NCBI GenBank assembly: GCA_023391155.1
Contig: JAEWBM010000092.1
Coordinates: forward strand, 1-30,507
DNA: 30,507 nt
Source: Acidobacteriota bacterium
Lineage (GTDB): Bacteria > Acidobacteriota > Blastocatellia > Pyrinomonadales > Pyrinomonadaceae
Direction of reading: 5' to 3'
A program made the position numbers and the translations under genes. The notes beneath the pieces were generated by a model. It searched no databases. It was not told the DNA's origin and saw nothing but the letters and a program-made list of their open reading frames with translations. How positions within the stretch are numbered: the stretch's first letter is position 1; every line of letters begins with the position of its first letter. This document shows, piece after piece, positions 1 to 5,759 of the stretch.

Positions 1-90
1 AGTTGGGGCGGCGGAGGCGGAGGCAGCAGCTGGGGCGGATTCGGGGGCGGCGGCGACTTTGGCGGCGGCGGTGCCGGCGGGGGCTGGTAA
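1..90 (+). CDS. C-terminal end of a TPM-domain (YgcG-like) membrane protein, partial
   Basis: The first reading frame is open from the left edge and ends at TAA (88-90). It encodes a tail of almost only Gly with Trp, Phe, Ser and Asp, finishing in GGGW. Such Gly/Trp/Phe-rich tails are typical of TPM-domain proteins, which have a signal peptide, a TPM phosphatase-like domain, a transmembrane helix and then a low-complexity Gly tail. These genes commonly sit beside lemA, and a lemA gene lies at 874-1539, which supports the call. The TPM domain itself is outside the window, so identity rests on the tail composition and neighbourhood only. A different Gly-rich membrane protein remains possible. 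Confidence 0.6.
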   Translation, partial: SWGGGGGGSSWGGFGGGGDFGGGGAGGGW

Positions 91-114
91 CGCGAATAAA
101 CGAAACGGAGCGAG

Positions 115-849
115 ATGATACAGCAACAGATCGAAGCTTTCATCGAGGACCTAAGGGCGACACACGGCAAAAACCTGGTGTCGGTGGTGTTATATGGTTC
201 GGCGGCTGCGGGCGATTTTCTCCCGAAGCACTCCGATTACAATATAATGATCGCGCTTGAGAGGATCACGCCGAAAGACCTGAGGGAGGCTCACGCATGC
301 ATTCGCGAATGGCACAAGCTCGGCCATCCGGTCCCGGTATATTTCACGGTGTCAGAGCTGAAGAACGCGGCGGACGTATTCCCGATCGAGTTTCACCAGA
401 TGGAGGTCGCGCACAAGGTGCTTTACGGCCGCGATGTGCTCGAGGGGCTCGCAATTTCAGACAGGTTCTTAAGGCACCAGATCGAATACGAACTTCGCAG
501 CAAGCTGCTCTTGCTTCGGCGGCAATACATCCCGGCATCGGCAACGGTCCAGGGGCTTATAACGCTGATGGCCGAGAGCCTGACGAGCTTTGCCGCCCTT
601 ATGCGGGCGGTCCTGCTGATGAAAGGCGTGATGCCGCCGAACACCAAGCACGAGATCGTGGCTTTGGCGGTGGGCCATTTGGGCCTTGACGGGTTGCCGT
701 TTGAAAAGATCTTTAACATTCGCGAAGATAATCTAGCAGAACCGATGGATGAGGCCGCCGCAAATCAGCTTTTCGGCGAGTATATGGAACAGATCGAACG
801 CGTCATTGACGCTGTCGACGCCGGCGGCGAATTGCCGGCGGAACACTAG
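115..849 (+). CDS. Nucleotidyltransferase-fold protein with altered catalytic motif
   Basis: A 244-residue protein. Residues about 23-47 carry the polymerase-beta-type nucleotidyltransferase signature: LYGS at 26-29, then a glycine turn, then SDYNIMI at 40-46. The family motif is GS followed by DxD. Here the first Asp (D41) is kept, but the second position is Asn (N43), so metal-dependent transfer may be weakened or lost. The rest is mostly helical and resembles the HEPN-like helical half of some nucleotidyltransferase/HEPN proteins, although no RxxxxH motif is evident. The ATG follows a good ribosome-binding site (GGAGCGAG). The gene sits between the TPM-protein end and lemA, 24 nt before the latter, so it is probably cotranscribed. 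Substrate unknown. Confidence 0.7.
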   Translation: MIQQQIEAFIEDLRATHGKNLVSVVLYGSAAAGDFLPKHSDYNIMIALERITPKDLREAHACIREWHKLGHPVPVYFTVSELKNAADVFPIEFHQMEVAHKVLYGRDVLEGLAISDRFLRHQIEYELRSKLLLLRRQYIPASATVQGLITLMAESLTSFAALMRAVLLMKGVMPPNTKHEIVALAVGHLGLDGLPFEKIFNIREDNLAEPMDEAAANQLFGEYMEQIERVIDAVDAGGELPAEH

Positions 850-873
850 GGGTCAGGTTACAGGAGAAACAAA

Positions 874-1539
874 ATGAAAAGGACGATCTTACTTGCTATT
901 GCGATCTTTGCGGCTGTCGGCCTTAGCGGCTGCAGCTATAACGAGCTGACCGCCAAACAGCAGCAGGTGCGGAACCAATGGTCGGATGTCGAAAGTGCAA
1001 TGCAGCGGCGAGCTGATCTGGTGCCGAATCTGGTAAAGACAGCCCAGATGGCCGGCGTTCAGGAGCAGGAGGTCTTCGGACAGATCGCCGAGGCCCGCTC
1101 GCGATTATTGAACGCTCAGGATGCCGCCCCTCAGGGCGAAGCGGGCGACAAATCCGCAGAACAAAAACAGGCAATCATTGAGGCGAACAATAGTTTCGGC
1201 GGGACAATAGGCCGTCTGCTGATGCTGCAGGAACAGTATCCGCAACTGCGTTCGACAGAGGCATTCATGAACGTCCAAAGCGAGCTGGCAGGGACCGAGA
1301 ACCGCATCAACGTCGCTCGGCAGGATTATTCCAAGGCCGTCAACGATTACAACACGACGCGTAATTCGTTCCCCGCGGTCCTGACCGCCGGCCTGTTGGG
1401 ATTTGATGAAGAGCCGTACTTCGAGGCACAACCCGGCGCCGAGACCGCTCCGGATGTCGGCGATCCGAACTCGATGCGACGCCAAACTGCTCCCGCAGCA
1501 AATGCACCGGCTGCGAACACTGCCGCGAGCCCGAATTAG
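874..1539 (+). CDS. lemA: LemA family lipoprotein
   Basis: A 221-residue protein. Residues 1-20 form a lipoprotein signal ending in the lipobox LSGC (Cys20). The LemA helical-bundle core follows: long helices with the family's RRADLVPNLVKTAQ segment near residues 46-59, and NDYNTTRNSFP near 158-168. The tail after about residue 185 is Ala/Pro/Asn-rich and probably disordered. LemA proteins are envelope proteins with a mostly extracytoplasmic helical bundle; their biochemical role is unsettled. They commonly pair with TPM-domain proteins, as here, with the nucleotidyltransferase gene inserted between. An AGGAGA ribosome-binding site precedes the ATG. The gene converges on the BMC operon, with 6 nt between the two stop codons. 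Confidence 0.9.
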   Translation: MKRTILLAIAIFAAVGLSGCSYNELTAKQQQVRNQWSDVESAMQRRADLVPNLVKTAQMAGVQEQEVFGQIAEARSRLLNAQDAAPQGEAGDKSAEQKQAIIEANNSFGGTIGRLLMLQEQYPQLRSTEAFMNVQSELAGTENRINVARQDYSKAVNDYNTTRNSFPAVLTAGLLGFDEEPYFEAQPGAETAPDVGDPNSMRRQTAPAANAPAANTAASPN

Positions 1540-1545
1540 ATCGAT

Positions 1546-1857
1546 CTAGAAACCGCGGGCACTGCACATAGAGCAGTGATCACAAGGCCTGTCATTCGGT
1601 TCGAATGCACAGGCCTTTTCAGCGCCCTGTGCGGCGAAAAGCTCATCGACGATCGCCTCGGCAATTGCGAGGCGGTCCTGAGATGCATGGGTGGACGGGT
1701 CGGGGCGGGGCTGAGCGGCGGAGGCTTCAAGCTTGTCGAGACGATGGTTGATCTTTTCAAGACTTGCGAAGATCGCCGCGATGTCGCCGGAGCGGGTCTC
1801 CGCCTCGACAAGTTTTGCGATCTGCTCCGCCAATTGTTGCTGTGTACTTCTTTCCAC
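1546..1857 (-). CDS. Small Cys-rich protein of the microcompartment operon, function unknown
   Basis: A 103-residue protein, last gene of the minus-strand shell operon, starting 5 nt after the stop of the preceding EutN/CcmL gene. I do not recognise a family. Residues 5-45 are predicted amphipathic helix and coiled-coil-like. Residues 46-60 form a Pro/Ala/Ser linker, and 61-78 a second amphipathic helix. The end carries Cys83 and a CxxCxxC cluster (Cys92, Cys95, Cys98) just before the C-terminal RGF. Short amphipathic helices joined to a flexible linker are how cargo or adaptor proteins are recruited to BMC shells, so a lumen-associated adaptor or metal-binding accessory protein is plausible; this is inference. 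The 3' end overlaps the lemA terminator-like hairpin. Confidence 0.6.
   Translation of the reverse strand: MERSTQQQLAEQIAKLVEAETRSGDIAAIFASLEKINHRLDKLEASAAQPRPDPSTHASQDRLAIAEAIVDELFAAQGAEKACAFEPNDRPCDHCSMCSARGF
1584..1620 (+). terminator. Terminator-like hairpin downstream of lemA
   Basis: Arms AAGGCCTGT (1584-1592) and ACAGGCCTT (1609-1617) pair over 9 bp and are followed by a short T run. A smaller hairpin (CACTGC/GCAGTG, 1560-1578) lies just before. Together they fit a Rho-independent terminator for lemA. The stem lies inside the 3' end of the convergent gene 1546-1857, so the same bases also encode that protein's Cys-rich tail. Confidence 0.45.
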
Positions 1858-1862
1858 CTGGT

Positions 1863-2135
1863 TCAGATCAGATCCACCGTATCGACAACACCGATGATCG
1901 CCGAATCGATCGCGGCACCGGGGCTGCCGGTCGCCGCGGTCGAGGCTGACCAGCCCTCTTGAGCGATCACAACAATGTCGCCCTCACCGGCGTCCACGGC
2001 GTCGAGTGCGAGGCAAGTGTAGTCCATATCCTCACCCTCGGGCGTTATCTGGCGGCAAAGCATTATCCGCGAACCCTCGTACCGCTGGTTCTTTTGCGTG
2101 GCGACCACGTTGCCGATGACTCGTGCGATCAACAT
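1863..2135 (-). CDS. EutN/CcmL-type microcompartment vertex protein (copy 1)
   Basis: A 90-residue BMC-P protein. The N-terminus MLIARVIGNVVATQKNQ matches the family's first beta strands. A central LALDAVDAGEGDIV and a C-terminal IDSAIIGVVDTVDL complete the OB-like fold. These proteins form pentamers that cap the vertices of the polyhedral protein shell. The start codon overlaps the stop of the upstream vertex gene by one base (TAATG), implying translational coupling. Compared with the two paralogues, the middle segment is rich in Ala, Ser and Thr (near residues 62-72). Paralogues in one operon usually differ in position or interaction within the shell; the sequence does not show which role this copy has. 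Confidence 0.92.
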   Translation of the reverse strand: MLIARVIGNVVATQKNQRYEGSRIMLCRQITPEGEDMDYTCLALDAVDAGEGDIVVIAQEGWSASTAATGSPGAAIDSAIIGVVDTVDLI

Positions 2136-2425
2136 TAGATTTCGCGGCGGCGGCGATTAAGTACGTGAGATTCTGAATCGATGATCCCGACTATCGTGCA
2201 ATCGGTCGGCGTGCTGTCGCGCTTAAACGGGAACGACGCCTCTTTCCCGCGGCACCAGAAGACCAGTTCACCCTCCCCGGCACCTACCGCGTCGAGAGCC
2301 ACCATCGGAGACCCTTTCGGCCGAAGGTCTGCGTCGAGCGTCTGCACGATCAGGAACTTTCGCCCCTCAAGCGTTTCATTCTTGACCGTTGAAACGACCG
2401 TACCGATTACGCGTGCGATCTGCAT
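2135..2425 (-). CDS. EutN/CcmL-type microcompartment vertex protein (copy 2)
   Basis: A 96-residue BMC-P protein beginning MQIARVIGTVVSTVKNETL and containing VALDAVGAGEGELVFW, which are typical EutN/CcmL strands. The C-terminal IVGIIDS is followed by an Arg-rich tail (RRRREI) absent from copy 1. It forms pentameric caps of the BMC shell. It starts 4 nt after the stop of copy 3 and overlaps the start of copy 1 by one base, so all three vertex genes are tightly coupled. The short basic C-terminal tail is the feature that sets it apart. Confidence 0.92.
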   Translation of the reverse strand: MQIARVIGTVVSTVKNETLEGRKFLIVQTLDADLRPKGSPMVALDAVGAGEGELVFWCRGKEASFPFKRDSTPTDCTIVGIIDSESHVLNRRRREI

Positions 2426-2429
2426 CCTG

Positions 2430-2708
2430 TTAGTTGGAGTCGGGCGTCATATCAATGGTGTCGATAACGCCGATGATCGCCGAATCGACGGGGCAATCTT
2501 TATTGCCCTCGGCCATTCGCGCCGAGGAGCCGCCAACGACGATCACTTTCTCATGGAATCCGGCGCCGACCGTGTCGACAGCAACAACATAGCCGCTCTG
2601 GTCAGTGCCGTCGAGATTGATCGGTTTGACGATGAGCAGCTTCTTTCCGTGCAGCCGTTCGTCCTTTTGAGTGGAGACGACGGTACCGAGTATGCGTCCG
2701 ATGATCAT
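2430..2708 (-). CDS. EutN/CcmL-type microcompartment vertex protein (copy 3)
   Basis: A 92-residue BMC-P protein. The frame is open a further 23 codons upstream, but homology to the family starts exactly at MIIGRILGTVVSTQKDE, so I place the start at 2708. The family core VAVDTVGAGFHEKVIVVGG and the C-terminal strand SAIIGVIDTIDM are present. It is the first of three vertex genes after the hexamer gene and is separated from it by a 75-nt spacer holding a strong hairpin. No clear Shine-Dalgarno precedes the ATG, which would suit low output of a protein needed in few copies; this is inference. Confidence 0.92.
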   Translation of the reverse strand: MIIGRILGTVVSTQKDERLHGKKLLIVKPINLDGTDQSGYVVAVDTVGAGFHEKVIVVGGSSARMAEGNKDCPVDSAIIGVIDTIDMTPDSN

Positions 2709-2732
2709 TACAAAGTGGCAAGTTCTCAGTGA

Positions 2733-2767
2733 CCGGTGGTCAGTGTCAGACAGACTCTGACCACCGG
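2733..2767 (-). repeat. Intercistronic inverted repeat between hexamer and vertex shell genes
   Basis: CCGGTGGTCAG (2733-2743) and CTGACCACCGG (2757-2767) are perfect 11-bp inverted arms around a 13-nt loop. Flanking AGTGACCGG and CCGGTCACT allow an alternative or extended pairing. It lies in the mRNA between the BMC-H stop (2784) and the first BMC-P start (2708). There is no U-tract, so it is unlikely to be a full terminator. An mRNA-stabilising or attenuating hairpin, or a dispersed intergenic palindrome, fits better. Confidence 0.6.
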
Positions 2768-2783
2768 CCCCGGTCACTTCTCA

Positions 2784-3062
2784 CTATTTCAATACTACCG
2801 GCAGGGTCTCATCGACGCTCGCGTGCGGACGCGGGATGACATGTACACTGACGAGCTCACCGACACGGCGAGCAGCCGCCGCGCCGGCATCCGTCGCGGC
2901 TTTCACCGCGGCAACGTCACCGCGGACGATGGCGGTAACGAAGCCCGCACCGATCTTCTCATAGCCGACCAGCTGAACGTTGGCCGCTTTGACCATTGCG
3001 TCCGCTGCCTCGATCATCGCAACGAGACCCTTGGTCTCGACCATTCCTAGCGCTTCCTGCAT
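2784..3062 (-). CDS. BMC-domain hexameric microcompartment shell protein (BMC-H)
   Basis: A 92-residue single-BMC-domain protein of the PduA/EutM/CcmK family. It starts QEALGMVETKGLVAMIEAAD, contains KIGAGFVTAIVRGDVAAVKA, and ends with the GELVSVHVIPRPH segment. Family members assemble into hexamers that tile the shell facets, with the central pore letting metabolites through. It is the only hexamer-type gene in the window, and no tandem-domain (BMC-T) gene is visible. CAGGAG lies upstream of the ATG. It starts 51 nt after the aldolase stop and precedes the three vertex genes, so one transcript supplies both facet and vertex proteins. Confidence 0.95.
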   Translation of the reverse strand: MQEALGMVETKGLVAMIEAADAMVKAANVQLVGYEKIGAGFVTAIVRGDVAAVKAATDAGAAAARRVGELVSVHVIPRPHASVDETLPVVLK

Positions 3063-3113
3063 TTAATTGTGCTCCTGAATCTGCTTTTGGAAAATCTGAA
3101 AAGTCGCTCTAGT

Positions 3114-3914
3114 TTACCCCAAGTTCGCCGCTTGGCTCAAAAGCTCGATCAACTCTTCGCGGGTAAAGGAAAGTTTCGCGCCGTTGCCGCCCGCGGCAGC
3201 GGGATATTCGACGTCGAGATCGCAGGCGATACCTGTATCGTGAAGATATCCGCAGGCTTGGCAGCGTGCATTCGATTTCAGATAACCTGCTTTCTCTCTT
3301 ATATTTATGAGCTTTTCGATGGCGTCCTTCGGCAGGTCATTGGCTCCGCCAAGAGCCTTGGCGAGGATCGCGATGCGGGCAGTGTGCTCAAGCGTTTCGA
3401 GGCGGTCAAACGCCTGCCACAGATCGTCGCCATAGGCGACCGCCCCGTGATTCGCCATCAGAAGAGCATTGTGATGCTCGACATAGGGTTTCATTGCCTC
3501 GGTCAGCTCGTCCGTTGAAGGAGTTCCGTACCCCGTCAGCGGCACACAGCCCAGCGTGAGGATCACCTCCGACAAGATCGGCTTGTCGATCGCAAGGCCC
3601 GCGACGGCGAACGCCGTCCCATGCGGGGGGTGGGCGTGGCAAACCGCCCTGACGTCCGGCCGCATCTTGTAGATCAAAAGATGCATTGCCAGCTCCGAAG
3701 ATGCCCGCTTGTCCGAGAGCGGCTTGCCGTCCATGTCGGTGAGGGCGAGCGAGTCCTCGGTCATGCGGCCCTTGCATGTCATCGTGGGGGTGGCGAGCAC
3801 GGTATTATCATCCAGCCGGATGCTGACATTGCCGTCTGACGAAACAACGTAGCTCCGCTCATAAAGGAGCTTGCCGATCTCTATGATCAATTTGCGGGCG
3901 GATGATTCGTCCAT
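3114..3914 (-). CDS. Class II aldolase/adducin-family protein with C-terminal extension, probable microcompartment cargo
   Basis: A 266-residue protein. Residues 1-210 form a class II aldolase domain like L-fuculose-/L-rhamnulose-phosphate aldolases, which cleave a deoxyketose phosphate to lactaldehyde plus dihydroxyacetone phosphate using Zn. Metal ligands are visible as His93 and His95 (CHAHPPHG) and His156 (MANHGAV); Glu74 (SSE) fits the catalytic acid. Residues 211-266 are extra: a Cys-containing stretch (Cys218, Cys221, Cys231), a Gly/Ala linker and a terminal amphipathic helix (about 249-263, FTREELIELLSQAA). That architecture matches encapsulation peptides which target enzymes into BMC shells. 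Related aldolases occur in the fucose/rhamnose BMCs of Planctomycetes and Verrucomicrobia. Its start overlaps the previous stop by one base (TAATG). The exact sugar substrate is inferred. Confidence 0.85.
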   Translation of the reverse strand: MDESSARKLIIEIGKLLYERSYVVSSDGNVSIRLDDNTVLATPTMTCKGRMTEDSLALTDMDGKPLSDKRASSELAMHLLIYKMRPDVRAVCHAHPPHGTAFAVAGLAIDKPILSEVILTLGCVPLTGYGTPSTDELTEAMKPYVEHHNALLMANHGAVAYGDDLWQAFDRLETLEHTARIAILAKALGGANDLPKDAIEKLINIREKAGYLKSNARCQACGYLHDTGIACDLDVEYPAAAGGNGAKLSFTREELIELLSQAANLG

Positions 3915-4438
3915 TAATAGATATCAAACCTGTAATCGACCGTTACCACTACGGACTGCGGAACTCCATCGATCGTACGGGGTTCGAACCTGAGATTACG
4001 TGCTGCTTTTATGGCTTCTTCTGTTAAGCCGAATGGAAGCCTGGTTACCGGCGTGACGGGTCCGATCTGGCCGCTGGCCAATAGTGTAACTTTTACCCGT
4101 ACAGTTCCCTTGATCCCGTTCTCCCTTGCATCGGGTGTGTAGATCGCCTTGGGTTTACTTAAGATCTTATAGTTCTCGGTAACAGAGGGCTTCGAAACTC
4201 GTCTGTGAAACGAAAGATTTCTAGGATCGCACCCACCGCATCCGGTACCCTGCGGTTTCGACTTCTCGAGAGAGCCCCCAACACCCAAGCGCCGGAAAAA
4301 GGACTGGTCCGACTCGATTTTAAATTTATCGATCTCGTCGCTGAGCACGTGATAGCCGATCACGTAATAACCAAGTGATCCGATTAACGCAGCCATCGAG
4401 AAGACAATTGCCCTGACAATGTAGGAATGAAAAAGCAT
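3914..4438 (-). CDS. TonB C-terminal-domain protein
   Basis: A 174-residue protein. It has one N-terminal transmembrane helix (about residues 7-30), a short linker with a CGGC motif, and a TonB-type C-terminal domain from about residue 95: YTPDARENGIKGTVRVKV, then the hydrophobic strands, then AIKAARNLRFEPR. TonB domains link inner-membrane energy to outer-membrane transport. Short single-TM versions with this signature are abundant in Acidobacteriota and often lack an ExbBD partner nearby, as here. It is translationally coupled to the aldolase by a one-base overlap, so it appears to be the first gene of the BMC operon. A role in substrate uptake is possible but not shown. Confidence 0.8.
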   Translation of the reverse strand: MLFHSYIVRAIVFSMAALIGSLGYYVIGYHVLSDEIDKFKIESDQSFFRRLGVGGSLEKSKPQGTGCGGCDPRNLSFHRRVSKPSVTENYKILSKPKAIYTPDARENGIKGTVRVKVTLLASGQIGPVTPVTRLPFGLTEEAIKAARNLRFEPRTIDGVPQSVVVTVDYRFDIY

Positions 4439-4459
4439 TTTGCAGCTACAAATAAGAAA

Positions 4460-4499
4460 CCACAGATTAACACAACATCCCGGTCGCGTTAATCTGTGG
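4460..4499 (-). terminator. Hairpin between the coiled-coil gene and the BMC operon
   Basis: CCACAGATTAAC (4460-4471) and GTTAATCTGTGG (4488-4499) are perfect 12-bp arms with a 16-nt loop. Reading the minus strand, the stem is followed by a T-rich run (TTTCTTATTT), so it looks like a Rho-independent terminator for the gene ending at 4524. It also lies 22 nt upstream of the first BMC-operon start codon, so an operator function cannot be excluded. Confidence 0.6.
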
Positions 4500-4523
4500 C
4501 CGCTTGAGTCAAACTTAATTGTC

Positions 4524-4889
4524 TTACTGCGCTTCGACGATCTTTGTCTTCATCTGCATATGCCGAAAAGGTTTCGGCGGAGCGGGTGGTGCAGGCGGCT
4601 CAAGTCGAGGATATTCGGCGTCGAACTCAAATTCGGTGGCCACGCCCTCGAGGCGTTCGATCTTACGGCGGAGTTGTTCGTTCTCGAGCCGAAGCTGCAT
4701 ATTCTCGCCGCGAAGCTCGTGATATTTGTGCTTCATGTGGCGAGATTTGCTGTATTTATAGTTCGAGCGCTTGGAGTCCATATTCAGCGACGGCGCCGTG
4801 ACAGTTACAAAAAAGCTGGCCACGATCAGTCCTGCGGCAAAGGTCAAAAGAAACGGGCCGACGCGTTTGATGATTGCAATGAACTCCAT
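4524..4889 (-). CDS. Membrane-anchored coiled-coil protein of unknown function
   Basis: A 121-residue protein. It has a hydrophobic helix at residues 10-32, a basic Tyr/Lys/Ser/His-rich linker (38-58), a leucine-zipper-like coiled coil (about 58-84, with heptad Leu/Met at LRGENMQLRLENEQLRRKIE), and a Pro-rich tail (PAPPAPPKP) ending in basic residues. The arrangement resembles small FtsB/DivIC-like bitopic coiled-coil proteins, but I do not recognise a family. GAGGTG precedes the ATG. It is transcribed divergently from ruvA, with a 252-bp shared upstream region, and is followed by its own terminator hairpin. Confidence 0.65.
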   Translation of the reverse strand: MEFIAIIKRVGPFLLTFAAGLIVASFFVTVTAPSLNMDSKRSNYKYSKSRHMKHKYHELRGENMQLRLENEQLRRKIERLEGVATEFEFDAEYPRLEPPAPPAPPKPFRHMQMKTKIVEAQ

Positions 4890-5080
4890 ACTACACCTCT
4901 TGTTGAATTACTTTTCTATTGATACGTCGTCGAACCGTTTCCGGATTCATTTCCGGTTGCGTTACCGATCGGCCGCGACCTATCGCATATCTAATCTTAT
5001 CGCTTTTTTTCCCAACCGAAAAGTTTTTTCTGACAAAATCGAAAAATTGTTGCCGTAGGCCGCCGATTTGCTCGTCGGCA

Positions 5081-5109
5081 TTGCCGTTCGGAGCGGATTC
5101 GCTTACTAT
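5081..5109 (+). promoter_or_regulatory. Probable sigma-70-type promoter of ruvA
   Basis: TTGCCG (5081-5086) and TACTAT (5104-5109) are spaced by exactly 17 bp, close to the TTGACA/TATAAT consensus. The predicted transcription start is near 5116, about 26 nt before the ruvA ATG. The call rests on this match alone. Confidence 0.5.
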
Positions 5110-5141
5110 GTTTCAAGTGTGAAACACGCTCATCTCGCTTT

Positions 5142-5747
5142 ATGATCGCATTTCTTTCAGGAAAACTTCTCGAAAAGGGAGCAAACTCCGTCATCATCGA
5201 TGTCGGCGGAGTCGGTTATGAGGTGGCGATCCCGCTCTCTACCTTTTATCAACTTGGCGAAGCGGGCTCTGATGTTCAACTTCGGATCTATACTCATGTT
5301 CGCGAGGATGCGTTCCAGCTGTTCGGATTTTCTACCACGCGGGATCGTGATCTGTTCCTGAAACTCATAGCCGTTCAGGGCGTCGGGGCACGATCCGCGA
5401 TCACCATGCTCTCCGGAATGAACGCCGATGAGATAATCACTGCGATCCGGGCCAATAACCTGGCAAAATTAACCGCCATTCCCGGCGTCGGCAAAAAGAC
5501 CGCTGAGCGCTTAGTAGTCGAGCTTCGCGACAAGATCGCGGACATCGCCGGTTCAGCCGAGGCTATAGCGGCCGCCGGTGCTGTAGGCAACGGCGATGGC
5601 GTATTTGACGACGCCCTCTCCGCCCTAGTCAATCTCGGCTATCAGAAAAATGCCGCCGAAAAAGCCTTGCAGCAGGCGGCGGAAAGCGGTACCGAAATGA
5701 GCGTTCAAAAGCTGCTGAAAGCCGCATTGCAGCGGCTTGCCAGGTGA
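5142..5747 (+). CDS. ruvA: Holliday junction branch-migration protein RuvA
   Basis: A 201-residue protein of normal family length. The N-terminal OB domain (1-65) begins MIAFLSGKLLEKG and includes VGGVGYEV. Two helix-hairpin-helix motifs follow (VQGVGARSA near 75-83 and IPGVGKKTAERL near 110-121), then an acidic/Ala-rich linker and the C-terminal three-helix domain (about 155-201) that contacts RuvB. RuvA tetramers bind four-way junctions and load RuvB rings. In many genomes ruvA and ruvB are adjacent; here two unrelated genes and a repeat-bearing spacer separate it from ruvB. Confidence 0.97.
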   Translation: MIAFLSGKLLEKGANSVIIDVGGVGYEVAIPLSTFYQLGEAGSDVQLRIYTHVREDAFQLFGFSTTRDRDLFLKLIAVQGVGARSAITMLSGMNADEIITAIRANNLAKLTAIPGVGKKTAERLVVELRDKIADIAGSAEAIAAAGAVGNGDGVFDDALSALVNLGYQKNAAEKALQQAAESGTEMSVQKLLKAALQRLAR

Positions 5748-5759
5748 TCCGCCCATTAG

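Noticed and set aside
2709..2777. Upstream extension of vertex protein copy 3
   Set aside because: The added 23 codons come from the spacer hairpin, and the family N-terminus begins at the internal ATG.
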